Source of the DNA: Pseudomonas abietaniphila
Lineage (GTDB): Bacteria; Pseudomonadota; Gammaproteobacteria; Pseudomonadales; Pseudomonadaceae
Length of the DNA stretch: 64,000 nt
Assembly (NCBI RefSeq): GCF_900100795.1
Contig: NZ_FNCO01000002.1
Location: 124,001 to 188,000 of the forward strand
Direction: 5' to 3'
Shown here: positions 1 to 9,314 of the stretch, one piece after another
Layout of the letters: every line of letters begins with the position of its first letter
Numbering within the stretch: the first letter of the stretch is position 1
Position numbers and translations under genes: made by a program
Notes under the pieces: model-generated
What the model saw: the letters and a program-made list of their open reading frames with translations, nothing else
What the model was told of the DNA's origin: nothing
Database searches by the model: none

Positions 1-696
1 CAGTTCCAGCATCAGCGAGCGTTCGCTGAGATCGCCGACCGTCAACAGCGCCAGATCGGCCTGACGTGCCTTGCCCAGTACATCCTGCACCGAGGCTTCT
101 GCCAGGATCATGTCCCGGTACGGCTCAGAGGGCGCGAACACCGGGGCCGCCAGGTAGTAGTAAGAGCCGCCGAACAGGCCCGCCAGACTGGAGGCGATTT
201 CCACGGTGTTGTTTGCCGACCCGTAATGCAGGCCGCCGAGCAGCGACACCACGGTCATGTTGGGCAGCGCCCGGCCTTGCAGTTCACGCACCGCCTGACG
301 AAGGGTGCGGCCCCAGCCCACGGCGATGATGCAGCCATCGACCAGATACTCCTCGATGCTCGGCGCAACACCCACCCCAAGCACGCGAAAGATGGTCGAC
401 GGATCGTCCGGGGACGGCACCACGGTGACCCGCTCCAGGCCAAACCGCTCCTGAATCCGCTCCTCAAGCTCGATGCACGAGGCCAGCGGCGAATTGATGC
501 GAATCTGCACCACACCGGTTTCACGGCACGTCGCCAGCGCCTTGTTGACCCGCACGCGCGTGATGCCGAGACGGTCGGCGATCTGCTGCTGGGTCATGTT
601 GTTGACGTAGTAGTACCAGGCGATGCGGATGTTCAGTTGATCCTCCGCGTTCACCGTTTCGGTGTCGGCGGTCAGTTCCGAGTAGCGATTCTGCAC
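1..696 (-). CDS. SorC-family sugar-binding transcriptional regulator (C-terminus cut by window edge)
   Basis: 232 codons are visible and the reading frame is still open at base 1, so the C-terminus is missing. The N-terminal ~60 residues hold a helix-turn-helix of the SorC/DeoR-like type (TQQQIADRLGITRVRVNKAL); the rest matches the start of the SorC effector domain, which in this family binds phosphorylated sugars. The start is taken as GTG at 696 because AAGGA lies 8 bases upstream; no ATG fits better. The gene follows the two permease genes on the same strand by 37 bases, so it is probably the local regulator of this sugar import cluster. The ligand is not predictable from the visible part. 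Confidence 0.85.
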   Translation of the reverse strand, partial: MQNRYSELTADTETVNAEDQLNIRIAWYYYVNNMTQQQIADRLGITRVRVNKALATCRETGVVQIRINSPLASCIELEERIQERFGLERVTVVPSPDDPSTIFRVLGVGVAPSIEEYLVDGCIIAVGWGRTLRQAVRELQGRALPNMTVVSLLGGLHYGSANNTVEIASSLAGLFGGSYYYLAAPVFAPSEPYRDMILAEASVQDVLGKARQADLALLTVGDLSERSLMLEL

Positions 697-733
697 GGCA
701 GTGTCCTTGGTAAAGCCTGTTTTGCGGCACGCC

Positions 734-1609
734 TTACTTCACCGCGCCCATGGTCAGACCTTGTACCAGATGCTTGGAAACCATCAACGCGAAAATAATC
801 ACCGGGAACACGATCAGCGTGCCGGTGGCCATGATCTCGCCCCAGGGCAAATCGTAGCCGCTCATGAAACTGGTCGCGGTGACCGGCGCCGTGCGGGCGA
901 CGTTGCGGGTCAACACCAATGCGTAGAGCAACTCGTTCCAGGAAAAGATGAACGAGAAGATCGCCGACACGGCAACGCCCGGCATCGCCAGCGGCAGGGC
1001 GATGCGCCAGAAAATGGTGAAGCGCGACGCACCGGACAAGCGGGCGGCTTCGTCCAGGTCCTTCGGCACGCCACGAAACTGATCCGTGCAGATCCACACC
1101 ACGATGGGCAGGTTGAAGGTCAGGTAAATCAGGATCAGCACCAGATGCGTATCGATCAGGCCCAGGTTGCGCGCCATGAGAAAGATCGGCAGCGCAACGA
1201 CGATCGGACTGAGCATGCGGTTGGTGATGAACCAGAACCACAGGTCCTCCTTGCCCTTGAACTCGAAACGCGCCAGCGCATAGGCGGCCGGCGTGCCGAG
1301 GCCCACCGCCAGCAGCGTGGTGCAGACGGCCACGATCAGCGAGTTGCCGAGGCTGTGCAGCACATCGCGCTCGAACAACACGTTGACGTAGTTATCCAGG
1401 TGCGGCGTGAACGCCCAGATCGGCGGCGAGGCGAGGGCTTCTGCTTGCGTCTTCAAACTGGTGGCGACCATCCAGTAGAAGGGGAAGACCGCGAACAGGA
1501 AGATCGCCAGCAGGCCAACGAGATGCCAGGCGTTGACCCTCATGCGAGGGCGTGCGTGTGCAGGGGTGCTGGCCATCGTCGGGTTTTTTGCAGCAGGAAC
1601 GGTGGCCAT
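734..1609 (-). CDS. Carbohydrate ABC transporter permease, MalG/MtlG type
   Basis: Inner-membrane permease of a binding-protein-dependent sugar importer, 291 aa, with about six membrane segments starting near residue 30. The EAA loop that docks the ATPase is visible as [21 protein letters not shown] at about 185-205. The family (MalG, SmoG, MtlG) works as a heterodimer with the upstream MalF-type protein. The start ATG lies one base after the TGA of the preceding permease gene and has GGGAGA upstream, so the two are translationally close. The substrate is inferred only as a sugar or sugar alcohol from the neighbouring dehydrogenase and SorC regulator. Confidence 0.93.
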   Translation of the reverse strand: MATVPAAKNPTMASTPAHARPRMRVNAWHLVGLLAIFLFAVFPFYWMVATSLKTQAEALASPPIWAFTPHLDNYVNVLFERDVLHSLGNSLIVAVCTTLLAVGLGTPAAYALARFEFKGKEDLWFWFITNRMLSPIVVALPIFLMARNLGLIDTHLVLILIYLTFNLPIVVWICTDQFRGVPKDLDEAARLSGASRFTIFWRIALPLAMPGVAVSAIFSFIFSWNELLYALVLTRNVARTAPVTATSFMSGYDLPWGEIMATGTLIVFPVIIFALMVSKHLVQGLTMGAVK

Positions 1610-1610
1610 G

Positions 1611-2516
1611 TCAGATCTCCCGGTAAACGAATTTAATGTACAGGCGCGCCAGCACGATGGTCAGAATCAGCATCAGGATCGCCTGGGCCGAGGCCACCCC
1701 CTGATCGAACACCCGAAAGCCGACGCGCTGGATGTACACGCTCACCAGTTCGGTGGCAGCACCCGGCCCGCCACGGGTCATGGTGAACACGGTGTCGAAC
1801 ATCTTGAGAATGTCGGCGGTGCGCAAAATCAGAATCACCGTGGCGCTCGGCAGCAGGAAGGGCAGTTGTACATAGCGCACGATCTGCCAACGGCTGCGGG
1901 TTTCCAGTCGCGCCGCTTCTTCGATTTCATTGGGGACCATGGTCAGCCCCGCCAACAGCACCAGTGCGCAGAAAGGGGTCCATTGCCAGATGTCCATCAG
2001 GGCCACGGCAATGAACGCGTTCGTGGTGTCGCCCAACCATTCGACCGGCCCCGCGTTGAGCATCGCCAGCAAGGCGTTGGCGACGCCGAAGTCGCGGTTA
2101 AAGATCAGGCGCCCGATCAGACCGGCGACGGCGGGTGCCGTGGCCAGTGGAATCACCAGGCTCATGCGCGCCAACAGCTTGAACCCGGACAGGCCCGGCT
2201 TGTGCAGCATCAAGGCGATGATCAGGCCCAGCGCCAGCTGAATCGGCACCACGGTGACCAGAAACAATCCGGTACGGCCCAGCGCTGCCCAGAACGAGGC
2301 GTCGTTGAGCACATTGAGGTAGTTGTCGAAGCCGATGAACGGCGTCGGGTCCTTGGGGCGCGCCAGGTTGTACTGGCGGAACGAATTGACCAGCGCGAAC
2401 ACGGTCGGAAAAATGCCGATCAGCGCCAGCGCGACAGTGGCGGGCGCAAGGAAGGAAAATGCAGCCCGGGTGTTGTTCCACAGCGTCGGGAACACCGTTT
2501 TTTTGTGGTTGGACAT
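1611..2516 (-). CDS. Sugar ABC transporter permease, MalF/MtlF type
   Basis: 301-aa inner-membrane permease with a short cytoplasmic N-terminus and about six membrane helices. The EAA motif ([23 protein letters not shown]) is near residues 200-220. It should pair with the MalG-type protein downstream and the ATPase at 5337-6491. An in-frame extension upstream to 2675 runs through a REP-like inverted repeat; the start at 2516 is preferred because GGAGA sits about 9 bases before it and the permease fold begins there. It is separated from the binding-protein gene by the repeat at 2555-2688. Confidence 0.92.
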   Translation of the reverse strand: MSNHKKTVFPTLWNNTRAAFSFLAPATVALALIGIFPTVFALVNSFRQYNLARPKDPTPFIGFDNYLNVLNDASFWAALGRTGLFLVTVVPIQLALGLIIALMLHKPGLSGFKLLARMSLVIPLATAPAVAGLIGRLIFNRDFGVANALLAMLNAGPVEWLGDTTNAFIAVALMDIWQWTPFCALVLLAGLTMVPNEIEEAARLETRSRWQIVRYVQLPFLLPSATVILILRTADILKMFDTVFTMTRGGPGAATELVSVYIQRVGFRVFDQGVASAQAILMLILTIVLARLYIKFVYREI

Positions 2517-2554
2517 GTTGTTTGATTCTCCGGAGATCTGCTTCTGCCGGAGGC

Positions 2555-2688
2555 GTAGGAGCGTGGCTTGTCCCGCGATCGGCGGGGGAACCCCGTCGTA
2601 AACCCTGCTCACGCGGCAGAGTAGAAAAACCGCGTTGGCAGGGTCGCTGACGCTTTGCGCCAGATCGCGGGACAAGCCACGCTCCTAC
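2555..2688. repeat. REP/BIME-type inverted repeat between binding-protein and permease genes
   Basis: Two perfectly complementary 26-base arms, 2555-2580 and 2663-2688, begin and end with the GTAGGAGCG / CGCTCCTAC signature of Pseudomonas REP elements. They enclose 82 bases. Placed between a highly expressed type of gene (periplasmic binding protein) and its permeases, such elements can stabilise the upstream mRNA end; that role here is inferred. Confidence 0.85.
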
Positions 2689-2725
2689 GGCCTGCGGCCA
2701 GAATCAGGAGCAGGTTGTTCCTCGT

Positions 2726-4060
2726 TTATTTCAGCAACTTCACCTTGCCGTCGTAGTAACCCGCTTTCTTGAGGATGTCCTCCATCTTGCTGCCGATGGC
2801 CTTGGCACCCGCCTCAACGCTGGACTTGCCGAGCATTATTGAGGTGCCGTTTTCGCCGACCACTTCAGAGATTTCAGGCCATTGCGGGAACCGTGGGCGG
2901 TAGTCCGGAACGCCGCCTTCCCACGAAGTCACCATCGGCTGAACAAACGGGTACTTCTTCTGCACGTCCGGGTCTTTGTAGACCGACATCCGGCCACTGA
3001 CGCCTCCCGCTTCCAGGTAAGGTTTGGCCATGGCTTCAGAGGTGACCCACTGAATGAACAGCCACGCGGCCGCTTTCTGTTTGTCGCCGGAATTGGCATT
3101 GACCCCGAGCGAGAAACCGCCCAGCGCAGGCTTCAGACCCGCTGGCCCCTTGGGCTCGGTGGCGACCGCCAGGCAATCGGTGATTTTCGATTTGGCGGGA
3201 TCGGCCAGGGTGCTGTAGAACGCCGACCATTCGGTGATCATCGCCACTTTGCCTTGGGCAAGCGCGTTGACGGCTTCGTTATGGTCATAGTCGACGATGC
3301 CCGGCGGCATGAATTTCATCAGGTCCTGACGGAACTGCAGACCTTCCTGAGAGGCCTTCGAGTTGAGGTTGGATTTGAAGTTGGCGTCCAGCAGCGAACC
3401 GCCGAACGGCCAGAGGAAACGCATGAAGCTGTCCGCCGACTGGGTTTCACCGCGCCGCGATTGCAGGGCATAGGCGTAACGGTCCTTGGACTTGTCGGTG
3501 AGCTTGGGCGCATAGACCTTGAGCAACTCATCCCAGGTTGCTGGCGGTTTGTCGAAACCGGCGTCCTTGAGCATGCATTTGTTGTAGAACAGCAGGCCCG
3601 AGTAGTTATCGAAGGGCAGTCCGTAGGTCTGATTGTCCCAACTGCCGAACGACTCGAGCAGGATCGGGAAGAAACCGTCAAGCTTCAGGTCCGGGTCGGC
3701 CAGCTTGGCGTCTTTGGTGAACGTGGTGATCGGCTCCAGCCAGCCATTCCCGGCGAACTCACCGATCCACACCACGTCGGTCAGCACCACGTCCAGAGGT
3801 TCGGCGCTGCTGAAGCGCAGCACTTCCTGCTCGCGGGTATTCTCGTACGGGATGATTTCGTAATTGACCTTGATCCCGGTCTTTTTCTCGAATTCCGGCA
3901 GCAGCTTGATGGCAGCGGCGTAGCCGGGGCGATCGAGAAAGATGGCTTTGATTTCGGTGCCTTTATAGGGTGCTGCGGCTTCTTCCAGTGTCCAGGCCTG
4001 AGCAGCACCAGACCCTAGCGCGACGGACAGGGCGAGGGCATTCCATACCAGCTTCTTCAT
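2726..4060 (-). CDS. Extracellular sugar-binding protein of the ABC importer
   Basis: 444-aa periplasmic solute-binding protein (family 1 type, MalE/MtlE-like). A Sec signal peptide is clear: MKK, a hydrophobic stretch and cleavage after AQA at about residue 22. The length and the pattern of aromatic residues ([34 protein letters not shown]) resemble sorbitol/mannitol-binding proteins of pseudomonads and rhizobia. The start has AGGT 5-9 bases upstream. It is the first gene of the importer after the dehydrogenase on the same strand; the permeases follow after a REP repeat. The actual ligand is not shown by the sequence. Confidence 0.92.
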   Translation of the reverse strand: MKKLVWNALALSVALGSGAAQAWTLEEAAAPYKGTEIKAIFLDRPGYAAAIKLLPEFEKKTGIKVNYEIIPYENTREQEVLRFSSAEPLDVVLTDVVWIGEFAGNGWLEPITTFTKDAKLADPDLKLDGFFPILLESFGSWDNQTYGLPFDNYSGLLFYNKCMLKDAGFDKPPATWDELLKVYAPKLTDKSKDRYAYALQSRRGETQSADSFMRFLWPFGGSLLDANFKSNLNSKASQEGLQFRQDLMKFMPPGIVDYDHNEAVNALAQGKVAMITEWSAFYSTLADPAKSKITDCLAVATEPKGPAGLKPALGGFSLGVNANSGDKQKAAAWLFIQWVTSEAMAKPYLEAGGVSGRMSVYKDPDVQKKYPFVQPMVTSWEGGVPDYRPRFPQWPEISEVVGENGTSIMLGKSSVEAGAKAIGSKMEDILKKAGYYDGKVKLLK

Positions 4061-4134
4061 TACGTGACCTCTTTATTATTGTGGGCGAGGATTACGCGTT
4101 GTCTGCGCTCACGCGCATCGGGAGTTACAACTTC

Positions 4135-5181
4135 TTATGAGTCAGTCTCTTGCTCGGCGTTGGGCAAAATGATCGTTTTCAGCGCACCGTCGACAAACTC
4201 CGAGGGGTAACTGAAAGCCTTGGTGGCGTGTTGAAGGTCGAAGCGGTGGGTGACCAGGCAATCAACATCCACCAAGCCTTGCGCGACCAGTTGAATCGCC
4301 CGGTCGTACACATGGCCCATGCGCCGTGACAGGCGAATGTCCAGCCCCTTTCGACGCAGCAATGAGGCGCTCAATGGCGCGTATTGATCGCCGTCGGGAA
4401 TGCCCACCAGCACCACCCGACCGCCAATGCGCGCGGATTGCGCGGCAATCTGAAACCCTTCGGGCGAATTTGTCGCTTCCAGCACCAGATCGACGCCGCG
4501 GCCATCCGTCCACTCGGCAATCGCGGCGTGGTCGGCGGCCACTTCATCGGCACCCAACTGGCGGGCTTTCTCGGTGCGGTAGTTGATCGGGTCGATGGCG
4601 TAAATGGCTTTTTTGCACATCATCCGCGCCAGTTGCAGCAGGCACAGGCCGATAGGGCCGCAACCGATGATGGCGACCGTTTCAAACAGTTTTTTGCTGC
4701 CCGCCAGGTCCATCGCATGAATCGCCACGCCCAAGGGTTCGAGCATGACGGCCTGGACCGGCGTGAAGTGGTCGGGAACGGGATAAATCTGGCTGGGCGA
4801 GACCACGATATATTCGGTCATGGCGCCGTGGGTGTGGGGTGGCGAACCCAGGAATTGAACGTGCGGGCAGAGGTTCACATGACCGCGATGGCACCATTCG
4901 CACTGGCCACAGGGTTTGGCCGGATCGACCGCAACCAGCTGGCCGGCTTTCAAACCCAGCGCGGGTTGATCCTCGACCACGCGGCCGGCGAATTCATGCC
5001 CTGCGATAAAGGGCTGAGTGATGCGCGCATGGCCGATGGCGCCTTCCTTGTAGTAATGCAGATCGCTGCCGCAGACCCCGACAGCGCTCACCCGCAACAA
5101 CACTTCGTCGCCAACCGGCACCGGCACCGGTTTTTCACCGATACGGATGTCACGGATGCCATGGATGTATGCAGCCCGCAT
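4135..5181 (-). CDS. Zinc-dependent medium-chain alcohol/polyol dehydrogenase
   Basis: 348-aa MDR-superfamily NAD(P)-dependent dehydrogenase. Catalytic zinc ligands are visible as C37 (GVCGSD) and H62-E63 (GHEFAG); the structural zinc site is C91, C94, C97, C105. The Rossmann motif IGCGPIGL is near residue 180. The family includes sorbitol, L-idonate and threonine dehydrogenases; the GVCGSDLHYY segment is closest to polyol/idonate types. AAGGAG lies 9 bases before the ATG. It leads the operon dehydrogenase - binding protein - permeases - regulator, suggesting it oxidises the imported compound in the cytoplasm. The exact substrate is open. Confidence 0.88.
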   Translation of the reverse strand: MRAAYIHGIRDIRIGEKPVPVPVGDEVLLRVSAVGVCGSDLHYYKEGAIGHARITQPFIAGHEFAGRVVEDQPALGLKAGQLVAVDPAKPCGQCEWCHRGHVNLCPHVQFLGSPPHTHGAMTEYIVVSPSQIYPVPDHFTPVQAVMLEPLGVAIHAMDLAGSKKLFETVAIIGCGPIGLCLLQLARMMCKKAIYAIDPINYRTEKARQLGADEVAADHAAIAEWTDGRGVDLVLEATNSPEGFQIAAQSARIGGRVVLVGIPDGDQYAPLSASLLRRKGLDIRLSRRMGHVYDRAIQLVAQGLVDVDCLVTHRFDLQHATKAFSYPSEFVDGALKTIILPNAEQETDS

Positions 5182-5193
5182 TCGGTGCGCTCC

Positions 5194-5222
5194 TTGACAT
5201 TTGTATTTTTAGAATTACAAAT
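5194..5222. promoter_or_regulatory. Palindromic operator overlapping a divergent promoter
   Basis: Between the divergent dehydrogenase and ATPase genes, ATTTGTA (5199-5205) and TACAAAT (5216-5222) form a 24-bp near-palindrome; most inner positions also pair. TTGACA at 5194-5199 overlaps the left arm and could be a plus-strand -35 with TACAAA (5216-5221) as -10. A binding site for the SorC-type regulator is the simplest reading, but this is inference. Confidence 0.5.
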
Positions 5223-5336
5223 GATCGTAGGACGAAATAGTTTGATGTCAAGTGCGCTACCGTTAATGAATCGGTATGTGTGCCTACGAAGTTTGCATAC
5301 GGTCATCCAACAACAATAATTTCAGGGGACACGATT

Positions 5337-6491
5337 TTGACTGAGCTCAGTTTGAGTGGCGTCGAGAAAGCCTATGGCGACATCAAGGTGTTGCATGACA
5401 TCCACCTGAGCATCGAAAGCCGCGAATTCGTGGTGTTCGTCGGGCCTTCCGGGTGTGGCAAGTCGACCTTGCTGCGCTGCATCGCGGGGCTTGAGAGCAT
5501 CACCCAAGGGCAGATCCGCATCGGCGCGCGTGACGTGACGTTCCTGGAACCGGCCGATCGCGGTGTGGCGATGGTCTTCCAGTCCTATGCGCTGTACCCG
5601 CACATGTCGGTCTACGACAACATCGCCTTCGGCCTCAAGATGCAGAAAATCCCCAAGGACCAGATCGAGGCCAAGGTGCGCAACGCCGCGCGCATCCTGC
5701 AACTCGATCCCTTGCTGGATCGCAAACCCAAGGCACTGTCCGGCGGGCAGCGGCAGCGTGTGGCCATTGGTCGAGCGATCGTCCATGAACCGGAAGTCTT
5801 TTTGTTCGACGAGCCACTCTCCAACCTCGACGCCTCGCTGCGGGTGCAGATGCGTATCGAGATCGCCAAACTGCATGCCGACCTGCAAGCGACCATGGTC
5901 TACGTGACCCATGACCAGGTCGAAGCCATGACCCTGGCCGACAAGATCGTGGTGCTGAACAAAGGCTGCATCGAACAGGTCGGCTCGCCACTGGAGCTCT
6001 ACCACCATCCACGCAACCGCTTTGTTGCTGGCTTCATTGGCTCGCCGCAGATGAGCTTTTTGCAGGTGTCAGCGGCGGCGGTCAGTGCTGAGGGGGTTGA
6101 GGTGATCCTGCCCGGGGGCGGGCGTCTGTGGGTGCCGGTGCAGGGCGAGGGTGTGAAGGCGGGTGATGCGCTGACCTTGGGGCTGCGTCCTGAGCATCTG
6201 TCCGAACGGGGGCAGGGCGACGCGCAGATTCCGGCGAAAGCGCTGGTCGTGGAGCACCTTGGCGGAGAGACGTTTACTCACGCCGAGACCGCTGACGGCA
6301 GTGACCTGATGATCAAGGGCGACGGCATGTCCCAGGTCAAGGCCGGGCAACCACTGGCGATTGGCGTGTCCGGGGGTCGATGCCACCTGTTCGATGCGCA
6401 GGGACAGGCGTTACCCCATCGGGTCCATTACACCGCGCGGGCGAGTGAAAACAGCCTGCAATCACCCGGTTCAGCGGCGGTTGCGGGGTAA
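5337..6491 (+). CDS. Sugar ABC importer ATP-binding protein (UgpC/MalK type)
   Basis: 384-aa ATPase. Walker A is GPSGCGKS (36-43), the signature is LSGGQRQR (134-141) and Walker B is VFLFDEP (154-160), followed by the C-terminal OB-type domain found in MalK/UgpC/MsmX proteins. The start is taken as TTG at 5337: AGGGGA ends 7 bases upstream, and the conserved N-terminus (TELSLSGVEKAYGD) begins there; an in-frame ATG at 5280 has no comparable ribosome-binding site. The gene is divergent from the permease/binding-protein operon but surely serves it, since no other ATPase is nearby. Splitting the ATPase onto the opposite strand is uncommon in mtl/smo-type clusters. Confidence 0.92.
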   Translation: MTELSLSGVEKAYGDIKVLHDIHLSIESREFVVFVGPSGCGKSTLLRCIAGLESITQGQIRIGARDVTFLEPADRGVAMVFQSYALYPHMSVYDNIAFGLKMQKIPKDQIEAKVRNAARILQLDPLLDRKPKALSGGQRQRVAIGRAIVHEPEVFLFDEPLSNLDASLRVQMRIEIAKLHADLQATMVYVTHDQVEAMTLADKIVVLNKGCIEQVGSPLELYHHPRNRFVAGFIGSPQMSFLQVSAAAVSAEGVEVILPGGGRLWVPVQGEGVKAGDALTLGLRPEHLSERGQGDAQIPAKALVVEHLGGETFTHAETADGSDLMIKGDGMSQVKAGQPLAIGVSGGRCHLFDAQGQALPHRVHYTARASENSLQSPGSAAVAG

Positions 6492-6631
6492 CGGTTTAGC
6501 GCTCGGTAATGCCAGAGAGGTCATCCCAGAGCGGTTTCTTATAATTTTTTCTTCAGTGATGGCCTTTTGCGCCGATACAGCCCTGGGCCCGATGCGTTAT
6601 CGGGCACGATGTTTAAACCAAGGAGCTGTAG

Positions 6632-7231
6632 ATGCGTATTACCAGTGTTTTGATGTTGGCGGGCACCTTGCTGCTGACCGGTTGTTCGTCGCTGATGCAA
6701 CCTGTCGATAACCAGACGGTGCAGCCAAGCGCGCAAGACGGCGCTCAAGTCGTGTTCATGCGCAGTGCGTTTACCGCCAAGGCGATCGACGCATCGCTGT
6801 ATGACGTCACCGGCGGCAAGACGCAATTCGTGGGCATTCTGTCCAACGACACCAAGATCGCTTACCCGACCGCGCCAGGCCATCGCACCTTTATGGTCGT
6901 GTCCGAAGCCGCCGATTTCCTGGAAGCCGATCTGGCGCCAGGCAAGACCTACTACTCGATGGTCACTCCCCGCATGGGCATGTGGAAAGCACGCTTCTCC
7001 CTGTGGCCGGTGGCGCGCGATCCAAAGGCTGAATACAGCCTGCAATCCAAGGATTTCAAAGACTGGATCGGCGACACCAAACTGGTCACCAACTCACCCA
7101 AATCGTTGAACTGGTTTGAAACCCACAAAGCCGATGTCGAAGCCAAGCGCGTTGAATACTGGCCAGTCTGGCAGAAGAAAAGCCCAGCTGACCTGCAATT
7201 GCGCACCTTGCAGGCCGCTGACGGACAGTAA
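6632..7231 (+). CDS. Predicted lipoprotein, DUF2846-like
   Basis: 199 aa. A type II signal peptide with lipobox LLTGC puts the lipidated cysteine at about residue 18; the next residues are SSL, favouring outer-membrane sorting. AAGGAG stands 6 bases before the ATG. The body (QVVFMRSAFTAKAIDASLYDVTGG, GHRTFMVVSEAADFLEADLAPGKTYY) resembles small Pseudomonas lipoproteins whose beta-rich domain is of unknown function. It appears monocistronic: the upstream ATPase ends 140 bases before and the next gene is convergent. No specific role can be assigned. Confidence 0.85.
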   Translation: MRITSVLMLAGTLLLTGCSSLMQPVDNQTVQPSAQDGAQVVFMRSAFTAKAIDASLYDVTGGKTQFVGILSNDTKIAYPTAPGHRTFMVVSEAADFLEADLAPGKTYYSMVTPRMGMWKARFSLWPVARDPKAEYSLQSKDFKDWIGDTKLVTNSPKSLNWFETHKADVEAKRVEYWPVWQKKSPADLQLRTLQAADGQ

Positions 7232-7320
7232 CCTGCTGTAAGTCCTGACGTCAGCGGGTCGCACGTCTTACCCATTTGGTAATCATGTCGCCACAGGTAA
7301 GCCGTGCAGCGCAAAAGCGA

Positions 7321-8778
7321 TTACTGCGCCTGAACCTGCGCCAATGCGCCCAACTGGTCCGGCTTGCCCGCCACCACCACCAGATAACGCCGCTGCTCGG
7401 GTGTGTCGTTCTGCACGATCTGTCGGATCGGGCCGATAGTGTTGACGATGGCCGACCCCGCCGGGTTGGTCATGAAGGCTGACAACGGCTGCAGGTTGCC
7501 ACTGCCATCCGGCTTGTCGGCCAGTGCCAGGGTGTAAGGCTGCTTGGGTTCAAGGCCCGTGACCGCCGCTTGCAACACTTGTGTCAGGCCCTGGTTGAAC
7601 AGCGTGACGCTGGTGGGTGCCTGATCCGCAGGCGTGCCAACCGCGTTCAAACTCAGGTGCGCCGCTTGCCCGGCCACCCCCAGCGGCTTGAGGTTGTCGG
7701 TGCCGGCACCTTTCTCCACTGCATTGGGCACATAGGCGATGGCTTGCGGCGCCTGGCCAATCGGGATGTTGGCGATGACCTTGTTGCTCAACGTGTCGAT
7801 CACCGCAAACGCATCGGCGTTTTCCAGACCCACATAAATACGGCTGCCGTCACCCGACGGCCAGATGCCGTGAGGCAGGTTGCCGACCGGGATCGTCGCG
7901 ACTTTCTCGAACGTATCGGTGCGATAGACCTGCACCTGATTCAGTCCACCCACGGTGATGTAGGCGAACGAACCATTGGCGTTGTTGACCAGGTTGACGT
8001 GGTTGGCAATCGGCCCGATGTCCAGCGTCTTGATCAGCTTGAACGGAGGTGTGGCTTCAAATACCTGCGCTTTGCCGACATCCTTCAGCGTGAACCAGAC
8101 CTGCTTGCCATCGGCGGACGCGGCGATATTCGGGCAGAATGGGCTGGCCTGTTGCACGTGGCCGACGATCTTGTGATCAGCGACGGACACCACCACCGTT
8201 TCCGGGTTGAACGAGGAGCAGACGTAACCGTATTTGCCGTCCGGCGAGAAAATCTGCATGCCGGGCCCTGCCGGTGTCTTGATGCGAGTCTTTTCCTGGA
8301 AGGTCTTTGCGTCGATCACCGATACGTAGTCCTCGCCGCGCACGGTCACCCACACCTCTTTGCCATTGGGGGTGAAAAACGCTTCATGGGGCGCTCGCCC
8401 AACGTAGGTCTTGTGCTTGACGGTGTTGGTTTGCGTGTCAATGAACGACACCGAGTTGGTGCCGATGGAGACCACCGCCAATGTCTTGTGATCCGGCGAG
8501 AAGCCCAGTCCGTGCACCAGCACTTCGCCTTTGTACAGCGGGCTGAGGTTACCCGGCTGTGGGTCGCCGAGGCTGATTACCCCGAGCAGTTTGTTGTCCA
8601 CCGGATCGGTGACCGATACGGTATTTGAGAATTGCTCGGCTGCGTACAGGCGATCCTGATGGGAGATGGGAATGTCCTTGGCCGAGGCCTTGCCGGGAAT
8701 CTGTCCGGCGAAACTGGACATCGAAGCGGTTATCAAGGCGCAGGTCAGCAGCGCCATAGGAAAACGAGGGAGGTGCAT
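7321..8778 (-). CDS. Periplasmic YncE-like beta-propeller protein
   Basis: 485 aa with a Sec signal peptide (cleavage after SFAG near residue 25). Repeated blades of the type SVIDTQTNTV, SVIDAKTFQ, AVIDTLSNKVIANIPIG identify the YVTN/YncE seven-bladed propeller family through about residue 360; a C-terminal ~120-residue extension is less conserved. YncE-family proteins are periplasmic, of uncertain function, some iron- or metal-linked. The gene is followed upstream on the same strand by a DUF305 protein 36 bases away from its start, so the two are probably co-transcribed with the DUF305 gene first. Confidence 0.88.
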   Translation of the reverse strand: MHLPRFPMALLTCALITASMSSFAGQIPGKASAKDIPISHQDRLYAAEQFSNTVSVTDPVDNKLLGVISLGDPQPGNLSPLYKGEVLVHGLGFSPDHKTLAVVSIGTNSVSFIDTQTNTVKHKTYVGRAPHEAFFTPNGKEVWVTVRGEDYVSVIDAKTFQEKTRIKTPAGPGMQIFSPDGKYGYVCSSFNPETVVVSVADHKIVGHVQQASPFCPNIAASADGKQVWFTLKDVGKAQVFEATPPFKLIKTLDIGPIANHVNLVNNANGSFAYITVGGLNQVQVYRTDTFEKVATIPVGNLPHGIWPSGDGSRIYVGLENADAFAVIDTLSNKVIANIPIGQAPQAIAYVPNAVEKGAGTDNLKPLGVAGQAAHLSLNAVGTPADQAPTSVTLFNQGLTQVLQAAVTGLEPKQPYTLALADKPDGSGNLQPLSAFMTNPAGSAIVNTIGPIRQIVQNDTPEQRRYLVVVAGKPDQLGALAQVQAQ

Positions 8779-8814
8779 GAGATTTCCTTTTTTCGTGAAG
8801 TCAGGGAGTGACGA

Positions 8815-9240
8815 TCAGGGCTGCGCCGTGATCGGTGTCTGGGTCGGGGAGGCGACAGATGGCGGCAATGGATCGCCGATGGCCAGGCGCATCGCGGCGA
8901 TTTCCTGCTGTTGTTCGACGATGATTTCCTGGGCCATGCGCTTGAGCTGTTCGTTGTGGCCGTACTTGAGCAGGGTCACGGCCATGTCGATGGCGCCCTG
9001 ATGATGCGCGCTCATCATCGCCACGAAATCGCGGTCAATGTCGCCGGTGGGTTTGCTGTCCATGCCGGCCATCATCGTTTCCATGGCGGCAGCGTTTTCC
9101 TGAAGGAAGGGGGCCTCGGCGCTGATGGGATTGGGTGTGTTGCCGTGCTCGTGGCCTTCGTGGCCTAGGGCGGCGGACACAGCGCTCATCAGTAGCAGCG
9201 CGACGCCGCAGTGCAATGAAGGGCGGGTGAGTCGTGACAT
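8815..9240 (-). CDS. Periplasmic DUF305 protein
   Basis: 141 aa with a signal peptide ending near ALG, followed by a histidine-rich mature start (HEGHEHG). The DUF305 ferritin-like helical core is marked by DRDFVAMMSAHHQGAIDMA and by EQQQEIAAM. The start at 9240 is chosen over an in-frame ATG at 9270 because AGGAG lies 8-9 bases before it and the signal peptide begins there. DUF305 proteins often sit beside copper or multicopper-oxidase genes; the HEGHEHG motif could bind metal, but that is inference. First gene of a two-gene unit with the propeller protein. Confidence 0.87.
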   Translation of the reverse strand: MSRLTRPSLHCGVALLLMSAVSAALGHEGHEHGNTPNPISAEAPFLQENAAAMETMMAGMDSKPTGDIDRDFVAMMSAHHQGAIDMAVTLLKYGHNEQLKRMAQEIIVEQQQEIAAMRLAIGDPLPPSVASPTQTPITAQP

Positions 9241-9314
9241 GTGCGTTTGCTCCTGTCTGAAAGCGTTCACAGGCAGGACGCACGGCGCAGCGGGTTATTC
9301 CATCGGCAGGTGCA

